Below are positions 16,345-24,607 of a stretch of 64,000 nucleotides of DNA, piece after piece. Origin of the DNA: Cohnella baijiui (GTDB lineage: Bacteria > Bacillota > Bacilli > Paenibacillales > Paenibacillaceae); assembly GCF_020731285.1 (NCBI RefSeq), contig NZ_JAJFOW010000015.1, forward strand, positions 57,224 to 121,223. Reading direction: 5' to 3'. The position numbers were made by a program, and so were the translations under genes. The notes under the pieces were generated by a model. It did not search any database. It saw nothing but the letters and a program-made list of their open reading frames with translations, and was not told where the DNA came from. Position 1 is the stretch's first letter, and every line of letters starts with the position of its first letter.

Positions 16345-17361
16345 TCAGGAACGGTTCATCGTCACAATGATTCTTCCTGTAGCAGATCCCTGTTCTAACG
16401 TTTCATGAGCCGCTTGTATATCCTGTAGAGGGAAGCGGTGTGCGATAACCGGTCTTATCGATTGATCGAGGAGCAATTGGAACAACGTACTCATGTCCTC
16501 TCTCCACAACAGTGGGTTTCTTCTGTGCGCGAACAGGAGGCTGTAAAAGGCCGCCTTCTTGCCGTTCGGTACAAGGCGAAGAGCCATCAGCCGCATCAGA
16601 CTCGGCAACATCTGGCTCGGCTTGGGGGATACGAAGCCATAAACAATCAGTCGACCGTTTCTCTTTAGAAGGCCATACGATTTGCCGATGTCGGCGGCCG
16701 CGCCGTCAAACACAGCATCCACTCCATCGGGGTGAATGTTTTTGATTTCTCGAAGATAATCCGCATGTCTGTCGACAGGATGGGCACCTAGGCTCGAAAT
16801 GAATCCATGCTTTGTTCGCGAAGCAGTCCCAATCATGTTCAAACCAGATATTTTCCCCATTTGGAGCAAAGCCGTTCCGATCGCACCTGATGCGCCGAGG
16901 ACGGCGATGGATTCTCCCTTCCGAACTTTGGCTGCTTGATGGAGCATCCGGTAAGCCAACACGTAATTTAACGCCAGGTAGGCCGCGTCATCCGGCTCAA
17001 TCCCGTCGGGCACCACGACGATTCTGTTCTGCTCCAAGCACACATGCTCGGAGTATCCCCCGCCAAAGACGGTCAGCGCGGCCACCAGTTGGCCGGGGCG
17101 AAAATCCGAAACGCCGGTTCCCGTCTTCTCAATGATGCCGACCACTTCGGAACCAGGCGTAATCGGCGATTTGGGAGTTTTTTTTCGAAATGGAGGCGCC
17201 AGTTGCCCGTTCCGTATCCATGCGTCCCCGATCGAGACCGTTGATGCCATATTTCGGATCAACACCTCGCCTGGCTTTGGTTCGGGCACAGGACTTTCAA
17301 TGATCTCCAACACTTCCGGCCCACCATATCGGGCAATGGCGACTTTTTTGCTCATGCGCAC
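16345..17361 (-). CDS. Zinc-free quinone oxidoreductase / MDR family
   Basis: A 338-residue NADPH-dependent oxidoreductase of the medium-chain dehydrogenase/reductase superfamily. N-terminal GroES-like domain (YGGPEVLEIIESPVPEPKPG; PGSEVVGIIEKTG) and Rossmann domain (AVLGASGAIGTALLQMGKIS) are both visible. The zinc-binding cysteines of alcohol dehydrogenases are absent, as in quinone oxidoreductases. A GTG at 17361 has AGAGGTGG seven bases upstream; the ATG two codons later is the alternative. It is divergent from a TetR gene with two palindromic operators between them, suggesting induction by a reactive or toxic compound. Confidence 0.87.
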   Translation of the reverse strand: MRMSKKVAIARYGGPEVLEIIESPVPEPKPGEVLIRNMASTVSIGDAWIRNGQLAPPFRKKTPKSPITPGSEVVGIIEKTGTGVSDFRPGQLVAALTVFGGGYSEHVCLEQNRIVVVPDGIEPDDAAYLALNYVLAYRMLHQAAKVRKGESIAVLGASGAIGTALLQMGKISGLNMIGTASRTKHGFISSLGAHPVDRHADYLREIKNIHPDGVDAVFDGAAADIGKSYGLLKRNGRLIVYGFVSPKPSQMLPSLMRLMALRLVPNGKKAAFYSLLFAHRRNPLLWREDMSTLFQLLLDQSIRPVIAHRFPLQDIQAAHETLEQGSATGRIIVTMNRS

Positions 17362-17410
17362 CGCGTATCCACCTCTTTGCTTGATATGCTACATCGATAA
17401 AATCATAAAC

Positions 17411-17424
17411 GGAATATATATTCC
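17411..17424. promoter_or_regulatory. TetR operator, copy 1
   Basis: Perfect palindrome GGAATATATATTCC in the divergent promoter region. The identical second copy starts 26 bases on, about 2.5 helical turns. Confidence 0.75.
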
Positions 17425-17436
17425 ACTTTATTATAC

Positions 17437-17450
17437 GGAATATATATTCC
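17437..17450. promoter_or_regulatory. TetR operator, copy 2
   Basis: Second exact copy of GGAATATATATTCC, 57 bases before the TetR start codon. Two spaced copies between the divergent TetR and oxidoreductase genes are best explained as binding sites of that TetR protein. Confidence 0.75.
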
Positions 17451-17506
17451 ATTTGTCAAAATCGAATTAGATCGGGTAAGATGAAAGCAAGAGGTGGACA
17501 TCAATT

Positions 17507-18136
17507 ATGAATGAAGATCATACGAGAACGCCCTTAGATGACAGTCTTTCACAGAATAGTTCTACCGTCGGGCCTAAATCACTTCGTGTGGACGCCCGCC
17601 GAAATCGGGTACGTATTCTGGATACGGCCCTTTCGTTCTTCGCCGCGGAAGGGCTGTCTGTTCGAATCGAGGAAATCGCCCAGCAGGCAGGTGTAGGGAT
17701 TGGCACGGTTTATCGTAATTTCCCCACAAAAGAGCTGCTTTTCGAAGCGGTCATCCACCGATACCAGCAAAAGCTTGTTGAGGAGGCGGAATCTCTGCTT
17801 GACCACGATGATCCGGGAGAAGCCTTTTTCCGTTACATTACGCGCGTGATCGAAGGTGGGGCGGCGAATAAAGCTTTGACGGCAGCCTTGTCGGGTACGG
17901 AAATTGATATGGAAACCGTGGCCTCAGGCATTTCCGATAACTTACGGGATGTGCTGGGAAAACTTTTGGCCCGTGCTCAACAGAGCGATGCCGTTCGGGC
18001 GGATATTGGCGCCGATCATGTAAAAGCACTCATGGTGGGCACTATTCTGGCAATTGAAAAAAGCGCTGACGAGATAGGTTTGCCAGTTGGAATTATATCG
18101 GTTATTTGCGACGGACTTCGCACGAAGCCCATTTAA
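17507..18136 (+). CDS. TetR family transcriptional regulator
   Basis: A 209-residue repressor. The N-terminal DNA-binding region is typical (ILDTALSFFAAEGLSVRIEE; AQQAGVGIGTVYRNFPTKEL), followed by a ligand-binding helical domain with the SbtR-like ending VKALMVGTILAIEKS. AGAGGTGG lies upstream of the ATG. It probably controls itself and the divergent quinone oxidoreductase through the two palindromes at 17411 and 17437. The ligand is unknown. Confidence 0.88.
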   Translation: MNEDHTRTPLDDSLSQNSSTVGPKSLRVDARRNRVRILDTALSFFAAEGLSVRIEEIAQQAGVGIGTVYRNFPTKELLFEAVIHRYQQKLVEEAESLLDHDDPGEAFFRYITRVIEGGAANKALTAALSGTEIDMETVASGISDNLRDVLGKLLARAQQSDAVRADIGADHVKALMVGTILAIEKSADEIGLPVGIISVICDGLRTKPI

Positions 18137-18218
18137 AGAAATAGAGGCTGATTGGGGACACACGTTGAAGGTCGCAAAGGAGTTATATGCAAATCCATAA
18201 CAGATAAAAGGTCTATTT

Positions 18219-18412
18219 GTGTCATGGAATGGCTATGTGAGCAATGTGCAGAAAGAAATAAATGGCAGCCAACTGCTTCCGTGTTCGGTTATGGACACAG
18301 AAGGAGCTTCTGGAGGCGTTATTTACGCATTACGAGCGCTTGAAGACGATATTAAAGCCGAGTTACCATTAAATCGAGTTTGGACGGTAGTGATTCAGGA
18401 GGAGGCTTGGCA
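18219..18412 (+). pseudogene. Truncated N-terminal gene fragment
   Basis: From a GTG at 18219 (AAAGG about eight bases upstream) the frame reads a convincing protein start, SWNGYVSNVQKEINGSQLLP and then TEGASGGVIYALRALEDDIK. The coding look ends where the msrA gene begins in another frame; the continued frame through msrA is a shadow. I read this as the 5' part of an unrecognised gene cut off at the msrA junction. Confidence 0.35.
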
Positions 18413-19048
18413 TTGGAAAACGGGGCATCCGAAGAAACCTTCACCTTCGGCATGGGCTGCTTTTGGAGCCCGGAGGCGCTGTTCGGCGCGATGCCGGGCG
18501 TGGTCCGCACGCGCGTCGGATACGCGGGAGGCACGACCGATACGCCGACCTATCGCGAGATGGGGGATCATTCAGAGACCGTCGAGGTCGTCTTTGACCC
18601 GGACCTCCTCCCGATCGAGACGCTGCTGGACGCCTTCTGGCGCCATCACAAACCGGGCAACATCAACGATTATAGCGGTCGGCAGTACATGTCATTACTA
18701 TTCTACCGCGACGAGAAGCAGCGGGCGGCAATGCAGACGGTCAAGCATCGGCTGGAGCGGGAATTGGGGGAACTCGCGACCGAGATCGCGCCCTACGCCG
18801 GCTTCACCGTCGCGGAGGAGCATCATCAGATGTACTACCTCAAACGCTATCCGGACGCCGTCGCGAAGCTGCGCACGCTTTTTCCGTCCGAGGACGAATG
18901 GCAGGACGGCACTTTGGCCGCCCGGCTGAACGGACTCGCCAAGGGTTACACCAATCGGGAGCGGATCGAGCAGGAAATTGGCGGCTGGCCGGTCGACGAT
19001 GAGGAACGGGAGCGTATGTTGCGAACGATTCGGCAGATTCGGTGGTAA
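18413..19048 (+). CDS. msrA: Peptide methionine sulfoxide reductase A
   Basis: Reduces the S-epimer of methionine sulfoxide in proteins, a repair function against oxidation. 211 residues. The catalytic motif GMGCFW (Cys16) and the family block VRTRVGYAGGTTDTPTYREM are intact, followed by MGDHSETVEVVFDP, the Tyr-rich NDYSGRQYMSLLFYRDEKQ and the C-terminal EEHHQMYYLKRYP. The TTG at 18413 is chosen because GGAGGAGG ends seven bases upstream. It ends in a terminator at 19068. No MsrB partner is adjacent. Confidence 0.93.
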   Translation: MENGASEETFTFGMGCFWSPEALFGAMPGVVRTRVGYAGGTTDTPTYREMGDHSETVEVVFDPDLLPIETLLDAFWRHHKPGNINDYSGRQYMSLLFYRDEKQRAAMQTVKHRLERELGELATEIAPYAGFTVAEEHHQMYYLKRYPDAVAKLRTLFPSEDEWQDGTLAARLNGLAKGYTNRERIEQEIGGWPVDDEERERMLRTIRQIRW

Positions 19049-19067
19049 ATAAAGCGAAACGATGAGG

Positions 19068-19094
19068 CGGCTCCCGGGCACGGGGCCGTTTTTT
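19068..19094 (+). terminator. Intrinsic terminator of msrA
   Basis: CGGCTCC pairs with GGGGCCG (one G-T pair), followed by six T, 20 bases after the msrA stop. Confidence 0.75.
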
Positions 19095-19128
19095 CTATTT
19101 GGCTATGTTTAGATTCTTATAATTGTTA

Positions 19129-19275
19129 CTAAAAATAATAGCCTGTGTGTTTTTTATTATTCGCCAAAACCATTGCTAAAGAAATGGCACCTATCAATAT
19201 ATATATTCCAGAAAAACCGGCATAGGGAGGATCCCTTTACTTTCGACAACTCCCATAATGATAAATGTCTAATCT
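19129..19275 (-). pseudogene. Remnant of a membrane transporter C-terminus
   Basis: On the minus strand, ending at a TAG at 19129-19131, the frame reads DPPYAGFSGIYILIGAISLA and then MVLANNKKHTGYYF, which looks like the last transmembrane helix and tail of a major-facilitator-type transporter. An upstream TAA breaks it, and a neighbouring frame continues with FIIMGVVESKG. The stretch is distinctly AT-rich. I read it as frameshifted debris of an acquired transporter gene; the family is a guess. Confidence 0.35.
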
Positions 19276-19303
19276 TCGTAACCTTCGCAACCTCCTCCCC
19301 ACT

Positions 19304-19365
19304 GTAAAAAACGACAGCCCGGCTGAAGATTTGCCATACCGGATCGCGAGAGGGCTCCCTATACT
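19304..19365 (+). promoter_or_regulatory. CAGCCC-box promoter 1 (aldo-keto reductase operon)
   Basis: GTAAAAAACGACAGCCC begins at 19304. A TATACT -10 lies at 19360-19365, followed by GGGTTC. There is no recognisable -35 hexamer. The same box at the same distance from a -10 occurs at 24497 and 26253, and one base further at 29367, indicating an activator-dependent promoter class. Confidence 0.65.
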
Positions 19366-19398
19366 GGGTTCATACGACGATCTTTTGAGGGGTTACAA

Positions 19399-20400
19399 AT
19401 GACAGCCTACCAAGCAAGCGAAGACAGATATGAACGCATGTCCTACGTTCGATGCGGGCGAAGCGGTCTGAGACTGCCCGCCCTCTCCCTCGGCTTGTGG
19501 CACAACTTCGGAGGCGGCGACGCGATCGACAACGGCCGGTCGCTCCTGCGCCGTTCCTTCGACCTCGGCATCACCCACTTCGATCTGGCGAACAACTACG
19601 GTCCGCCTCCCGGAGAGGCGGAGGAAACCTTCGGTCGGATCTGGAAGTCCGACTTCGCCGCCTACCGCGACGAGATGATCGTCGCGACCAAGGCCGGCTA
19701 CCGGATGTGGCCGGGACCCTACGGCGAGCGGGGATCTCGCAAGAGCATGCTGGCAAGTCTCGATCGGAGCTTGATGCGGCTCGGCATGGACTACGTCGAT
19801 ATCTTCTACTCCCACCGCTACGACGCGGAGACGCCGCTCGAGGAGACGATGTCGGCGCTCGCCCAGGCCGTGAGGCAAGGCAAAGCCTTATACGTGGGCA
19901 TCTCCAACTACGGTCCCGAAGAGACCCGTCGAGCCGCCGAGATCCTGCGGAGTCTGGGCACGCCGTGTCTCATCCATCAGGTGCACTATTCGATGTACGA
20001 GCGGCGTCTCGAGCAAGGACTTCAGCAGGTGCTTCAAGAGGAAGGCATCGGCACGATCGCCTACAGCCCGCTCGCCAGAGGCCTTCTCACGAACCGCTAC
20101 CTGAACGGAATTCCGGCGGATTCCCGCGCGGCCGGCGCTAGCGCATTCCTGCGTCGCGAAGACGTCACGGAGGAAAAGCTGGAGAAGTCGCGCAAGCTTC
20201 AAGGGGTGGCGGAGATGCGGGGCCAAAGTTTGGCCCAGATGGCGGTTGCGTGGGTGCTTCGGCAGTCGCGGGTCACGTCCGCGCTGATCGGCGTCAGCCG
20301 AGCGGAGCAGATCGACGATTTAGCGGGCGCCTTGGATCAACTGGCCTTCAGCGCGGACGAGCTGGCGCAGATCGACAACATCCTCGGCGGCAAGGCCTAA
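19399..20400 (+). CDS. YghZ-like aldo-keto reductase
   Basis: A 333-residue NADPH-dependent reductase of the AKR14/YghZ group (L-glyceraldehyde-3-phosphate reductase type). The catalytic tetrad is visible as Asp62, Tyr67, Lys98 and His139 in FDLANNYGPPPGEAEE, IVATKAGYRMWPGPYG and FYSHRYD. The C-terminal cofactor region SALIGVSRAEQI is also present. GAGGGG lies upstream of the ATG. It is the first gene of the operon with a cupin, a GH36-type enzyme and two permeases, all behind the CAGCCC promoter, so it probably reduces a sugar or sugar-derived aldehyde released from the imported glycan. Confidence 0.87.
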   Translation: MTAYQASEDRYERMSYVRCGRSGLRLPALSLGLWHNFGGGDAIDNGRSLLRRSFDLGITHFDLANNYGPPPGEAEETFGRIWKSDFAAYRDEMIVATKAGYRMWPGPYGERGSRKSMLASLDRSLMRLGMDYVDIFYSHRYDAETPLEETMSALAQAVRQGKALYVGISNYGPEETRRAAEILRSLGTPCLIHQVHYSMYERRLEQGLQQVLQEEGIGTIAYSPLARGLLTNRYLNGIPADSRAAGASAFLRREDVTEEKLEKSRKLQGVAEMRGQSLAQMAVAWVLRQSRVTSALIGVSRAEQIDDLAGALDQLAFSADELAQIDNILGGKA

Positions 20401-20419
20401 CGGCGGAAGGAGGGAGCGA

Positions 20420-20794
20420 ATGATCAGGACGAGGATCAGCGAATTGCCGGATGGACGGACGGGGCATTTCCTGGGCGGCTTGCTGCCGGGAAGCTATCTC
20501 GGCTCGGGCGGTCTCGCGTTCGCCAAGCCGGGCGAACGCAGCCATACGAACGACGGACCGGGAGGGCGCGACTACCATGTGCACGGGGACCGGGAGGCGT
20601 TCGTCATCCTCCAGGGAAAAGGTGCGATGGAGGTCAACGGGGAGCTTCACGACGTCGCGACCGGAGATATCGTCATCGTGGAGCCGGGCGAAGATCATCA
20701 TCTGCATTCAAGCCAGGAAGACCCGATCGTCGCCCTTTGGTGTCACGCCGGCGGCCATCGGCACCTACGTCAACGCGAGGAGGGATCCGCTTGA
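20420..20794 (+). CDS. Cupin domain protein
   Basis: A 124-residue single-domain cupin. The first motif lies around DYHVHGDREAFVILQGKGAM with the expected His-x-His and Glu metal ligands; the second is GDIVIVEPGEDHHLHSS. Such small cupins act as sugar isomerases, epimerases or binding proteins, and this operon context favours a sugar-related job. It overlaps the next gene by four bases (its TGA lies within the TTG start region). Confidence 0.75.
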   Translation: MIRTRISELPDGRTGHFLGGLLPGSYLGSGGLAFAKPGERSHTNDGPGGRDYHVHGDREAFVILQGKGAMEVNGELHDVATGDIVIVEPGEDHHLHSSQEDPIVALWCHAGGHRHLRQREEGSA

Positions 20795-22569
20795 TCGCCG
20801 TGTCGACCAAGACGCATGAATTCACACTGGAAGGCGGGGATGGCCTGAACGTCTCGCTGGCTGCCGAGCCGCGGGCGGACGGCATCGATCTCATCCGGCT
20901 CCGTTGGAAGTCCGATCGGCCGTCGACGCCTCCCCTCCTCACGCTGCGCTGGGTTCACTCCGCCCGAGACGTGCAGGCGAGCTGGCACCCCGCCCCGGAC
21001 CGCAACAAGAGCTTCAAGGCGGATTGGATGCGCGAACTGCGGTCCAACGCGACGGCTTCCGCACCCGTGTATGCGCTGTTCGATGCGAACGGGACGAATC
21101 GGATGACGTTCGCCTTCTCGGATGCGCTGAACACGGTCCACTACACCGGAGGCATACGCGAAGAGACGGCCGAATTCCAATGCAGCGTGCAACTGTTCAA
21201 GGAAGCTGCGGAGCCGATCGACGCGTACGAAGCGGAGCTGCTCGTCGATACGAGAGCAATTCCGTACTTCGACTGCCTGTCGGACGTGCGGCGCTGGTGG
21301 AGCGGGATGCCTGGGTATGCGCCGGCCGTCGTCCCGGAGACAGCCAGGCGGCCGATGTATTCGACGTGGTACAGCATGCATCAGAACGTGACGGCCGAGG
21401 AGGTGGAGGCCGAATGCCGGATCGCGCGAACGCTCGGGATGGAGGCTGTCATCGTAGACGACGGCTGGCAGACGGAGGACAACCGGCGGGGGTATGCCTA
21501 CACGGGCGACTGGACGCCCTGCGAGGGCAAGTTCCCCGACATGAGGCGGCATGTCGAAGCCGTCCACGCGCTCGGCATGAAGTTCCTGCTGTGGTTCGCC
21601 GTACCTTACGTCGGCATCTACAGTGGGACGTGGGAGCGATTCAAGGACAAGCTCGTCCGATTCAACGAGGGCAGCCGCGCTGGCGTGCTCGACCCCCGAT
21701 ACCCCGAGGTGCGCGAGTTCATTATCGCTACCTATGAAGAGGCGGTGCGGGCATGGGATCTCGACGGACTCAAGCTCGACTTCGTCGACGCCTTCTACGC
21801 CCCCGAACGGGAACAGCCGTCCGCGGTGCCTGGACGGGACTGTGTGTCGATCCCGGCGGCCGTCGACCGGCTGTTGACGGCTGCCATCGGGCGGTTGCGT
21901 TCGCTGAAGCCGGATATCCTGATCGAATTCAGGCAGCCGTACGTCGGTCCGGCCATGCGGAAGCACGGCAACATGTTCCGGGCCTCGGACTGCCCATACG
22001 ACAGCATTCAGAACCGCGTCCGTACGCTGGATATTCGGCTCTTGTGCGGGGAGACCGCCGCGCATGCCGACATGGTCATGTGGCATCCGGAAGAACCCGT
22101 GGAGAGCGCCGCGCTCCAGTTGATCAACTTGCTGTTCTCCGTGCCTCAGATCTCCATGCGGCTGTCCGCACTGCCGCCCGCGCATCTGCGCATGCTGAGA
22201 CGCTGGCTAGCCTTCTGGGAGGAGCATCGGGAGGTGCTGCTTAACGGAAGGCTGGAGCCGGGGAATCCGGCTTTGTCGTACCCGACGGTCCAGGCCGTCA
22301 AGGGAGATCGGGCGGTCATCGTGACCTACCACGACGCGCTCGTGCCGCTGCGCGCGGATCGCCCCGTCCGCGAGTGGACCGTGGTGAACGGCCGGCAGCG
22401 GGAAGAGGTGGTCTTGGAGGTGTCCGCCTCTCTCGGGGAAGCCAATATCGAGATTGCGAACAGCTGCGGAGACATCGTCGATCGGCTGTGCGTGAATCTA
22501 GACTTGGGGCTGCACAGGCTGCCGATCCCCGCCGCCGGCACGGCTTCGATCCGGTTCGGACGCTCCTAA
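20791..22569 (+). CDS. GH36-type glycoside hydrolase
   Basis: A 592-residue clan GH-D enzyme, most like alpha-galactosidase family GH36. N-terminal beta domain, then a TIM barrel with VIVDDGWQTED, LGMKFLLWFAVPYVG and the nucleophile motif DGLKLDFVDAF (Asp330). The acid/base is expected in FRASDCPYDS (Asp400). No signal peptide, so it acts in the cytoplasm on imported oligosaccharide. The TTG start at 20791 has AGGAGGG six bases upstream and is translationally coupled to the cupin gene. Shorter than classical GH36 (~730), so specificity may differ from alpha-galactose. Confidence 0.8.
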   Translation: MIAVSTKTHEFTLEGGDGLNVSLAAEPRADGIDLIRLRWKSDRPSTPPLLTLRWVHSARDVQASWHPAPDRNKSFKADWMRELRSNATASAPVYALFDANGTNRMTFAFSDALNTVHYTGGIREETAEFQCSVQLFKEAAEPIDAYEAELLVDTRAIPYFDCLSDVRRWWSGMPGYAPAVVPETARRPMYSTWYSMHQNVTAEEVEAECRIARTLGMEAVIVDDGWQTEDNRRGYAYTGDWTPCEGKFPDMRRHVEAVHALGMKFLLWFAVPYVGIYSGTWERFKDKLVRFNEGSRAGVLDPRYPEVREFIIATYEEAVRAWDLDGLKLDFVDAFYAPEREQPSAVPGRDCVSIPAAVDRLLTAAIGRLRSLKPDILIEFRQPYVGPAMRKHGNMFRASDCPYDSIQNRVRTLDIRLLCGETAAHADMVMWHPEEPVESAALQLINLLFSVPQISMRLSALPPAHLRMLRRWLAFWEEHREVLLNGRLEPGNPALSYPTVQAVKGDRAVIVTYHDALVPLRADRPVREWTVVNGRQREEVVLEVSASLGEANIEIANSCGDIVDRLCVNLDLGLHRLPIPAAGTASIRFGRS

Positions 22570-22614
22570 GCCGCCGGATCGCGGCATTCGCTCAACTAGA
22601 AAGGAGGGATCGTT

Positions 22615-23571
22615 ATGGCAGCCAAGCTCGAGCGCTCGGAGCAAGCGCTCTATACGTTTGCCACGCGGGGCCACAGGTGGCGGTTCGTCCGCAAGTACTG
22701 GCCGCTCTACGTCTTATCGATACCGGGCATCCTCTATTTCCTGATTTTCCGCTATATCCCGTTGTTCGGCTCGGCCATTGCGTTCCAAGACTACAATGTC
22801 TTCAAAGGCATCAAAGGCAGCGAATGGGTCGGTCTGGACAACTTCAAGCGTATGTTCCAATACGCGGAGTTCCTCCCGATCTTGAGAAACACGATCCTGA
22901 TCGGGCTCTATGACCTTGTATTCGCGTTTCCGGTACCGATCCTGCTCGCGCTGCTGCTGAACGAGGTCCGCGCAATGCTCTACAAGCGGATCGTTCAGAC
23001 AGTCGTCTACATGCCGCACTTTCTGTCCTGGGTCATCGTCGGCGGGATCGTGGTAGGCGTCCTTTCCCCTTCCACCGGCATTGTCAATCACCTGCTGTCG
23101 CTCTTCGGCATCGAGCCGATCTACTTCCTCGGGGAGAACGGCTTCATTCGCACGATCCTCGTAGGGTCGGGCATCTGGAAGGACAGCGGATGGGGCACGA
23201 TCATCTACTTGGCTGCCATCGCCAGCATTCATCCCGATCTGTACGAAGCCGCCCAGATGGACGGGGCCAGCCGGTGGCGGCAGATCCGGTCCATCACGAT
23301 CCCCTGCATCATGCCGACCATCGTCATCCTGTTCCTCCTTCAAATCGGAAACTTCCTGGATTTCGGCTTCGAGCGGGTGTTCGTATTCCTGAATCCGCTT
23401 AACAGCGACAACGGGGAGATTATCGATACGTACGTTTACCGGGCGGGTCTCGTGGATCGGCAATACAGCTACACGACCGCGATCGGCTTGTTCAAGTCGG
23501 TGGTCGGTCTCCTCTTGATCGTCATCGGAAACAAGCTCAGCCGTCGCGTATCCGGCGAAGGACTGTACTAA
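22615..23571 (+). CDS. Carbohydrate ABC importer permease, LplB type
   Basis: A 318-residue permease with six predicted helices, the LplB-type start YWPLYVLSIPGILYFLIFRY and the ATPase-docking loop LYEAAQMDGASRWRQIRSIT. GAAAGGAGGGATC precedes the ATG. It pairs with the YtcP-type permease 29 bases downstream and the lipoprotein at 24608. It is in the operon started by the aldo-keto reductase. Confidence 0.92.
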   Translation: MAAKLERSEQALYTFATRGHRWRFVRKYWPLYVLSIPGILYFLIFRYIPLFGSAIAFQDYNVFKGIKGSEWVGLDNFKRMFQYAEFLPILRNTILIGLYDLVFAFPVPILLALLLNEVRAMLYKRIVQTVVYMPHFLSWVIVGGIVVGVLSPSTGIVNHLLSLFGIEPIYFLGENGFIRTILVGSGIWKDSGWGTIIYLAAIASIHPDLYEAAQMDGASRWRQIRSITIPCIMPTIVILFLLQIGNFLDFGFERVFVFLNPLNSDNGEIIDTYVYRAGLVDRQYSYTTAIGLFKSVVGLLLIVIGNKLSRRVSGEGLY

Positions 23572-23600
23572 GGCAATGGGAGGAAACGGGGTGAAGCGGC

Positions 23601-24470
23601 ATGATCATGACAAAAGGTCAGAAATGGTTTAATGTGTTCAACATGCTCTTGCTAGGCGCGATCGGTCTGAGCATGGTGCTGCCGTTCGTTCATATTATCG
23701 CGCAATCGCTCAGCGACGCGGTGGCTATCAATGCGGGGCAGGTAACCTTCTGGCCCATCGGCTTCACGCTCGGCAGCTACAAGCTTATCCTGCAAGATCC
23801 TTCGATCTGGATCGGGTTCCGCAACAGCGTGACCGTGACCGTGTTCGGCACGCTGCTGAATCTGCTGCTGACGGCGATGCTCGCCTATCCGCTGTCCAGG
23901 CCCGAATATTTGTTCCGCCGTGCCGTCCTGCTGATGGTGCTGTTCACGCTGGTGTTCTCGGCGCCGCTCATTCCGAATTATCTGCTCATCAAAGAGCTTC
24001 ACCTGCTCAATACGCTGTGGGCGCTCATGATCCCGATGGCGATCAGCGCGTTTAATCTGTTCGTCATGCGCTCGTTCTTCATGAATCTGCCGAACGAATT
24101 GCTTGATTCGGCCAAGATCGACGGCTGCGGGGAGTTCCGGATCTTCTGGAAGATCGTCCTGCCGCTCTCCAAGCCGGCGATGGCGACAATGGGGATCATC
24201 TATGCGGTCGCGCATTGGAACCGATATGCGGAAGCCGTGTTCTACGTGAGCGACCGGCGATGGATACCGCTCCAGGTGCGTCTGCGCGAGATCGTCTTCA
24301 CGGATCAATACGGGCAATCGGACGTGACGTCCGAGCTGCTCGTGCACCTGTCGCCCGAAGGCATCAAGATGGCCGTCATCGTCGTGGCGACGCTCCCGAT
24401 CATGCTGGTGTATCCGTTCCTGCAGAAGCACTTCATCCAAGGGATGCTCGTCGGGTCGATCAAGTCCTAG
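23601..24470 (+). CDS. Carbohydrate ABC importer permease, YtcP type
   Basis: A 289-residue permease, second half of the channel. Features: VLPFVHIIAQSLSDAVAINA near the N-terminus, the docking loop LLDSAKIDGCGEFRIFWKIV and the conserved C-terminal LVYPFLQKHFIQGMLVGSIK. The ATG at 23601 is used; one two codons later is possible. Last gene of the first transcription unit before the separately promoted binding protein. Confidence 0.92.
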   Translation: MIMTKGQKWFNVFNMLLLGAIGLSMVLPFVHIIAQSLSDAVAINAGQVTFWPIGFTLGSYKLILQDPSIWIGFRNSVTVTVFGTLLNLLLTAMLAYPLSRPEYLFRRAVLLMVLFTLVFSAPLIPNYLLIKELHLLNTLWALMIPMAISAFNLFVMRSFFMNLPNELLDSAKIDGCGEFRIFWKIVLPLSKPAMATMGIIYAVAHWNRYAEAVFYVSDRRWIPLQVRLREIVFTDQYGQSDVTSELLVHLSPEGIKMAVIVVATLPIMLVYPFLQKHFIQGMLVGSIKS

Positions 24471-24496
24471 GCGAGGGGGAATCCGGATGCCGAACC

Positions 24497-24558
24497 GTAG
24501 AAAAAGACAGCCCTGCTGAAGTTAAGACATACGGAAATCGGAAAAAGGTATCTATAAT
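24497..24558 (+). promoter_or_regulatory. CAGCCC-box promoter 2 (binding lipoprotein)
   Basis: GTAGAAAAAGACAGCCC from 24497 with a perfect TATAAT at 24553-24558 and GGGTTC after it, the same spacing as the box at 19304. The match extends to CTGAAG just after the box in both. This gives the binding protein an extra promoter, consistent with its higher required dose. Confidence 0.7.
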
Positions 24559-24607
24559 GGGTTCAGATTCGATAGCGCTTACATTGAAAATGGAGAGGGG
24601 CAGCGGT

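Noticed and set aside
18413..18929. Continuation of the 18219 frame through msrA
   Set aside because: The overlap is out of frame with an intact, motif-complete msrA and turns into low-complexity Arg/Ser-rich sequence there.
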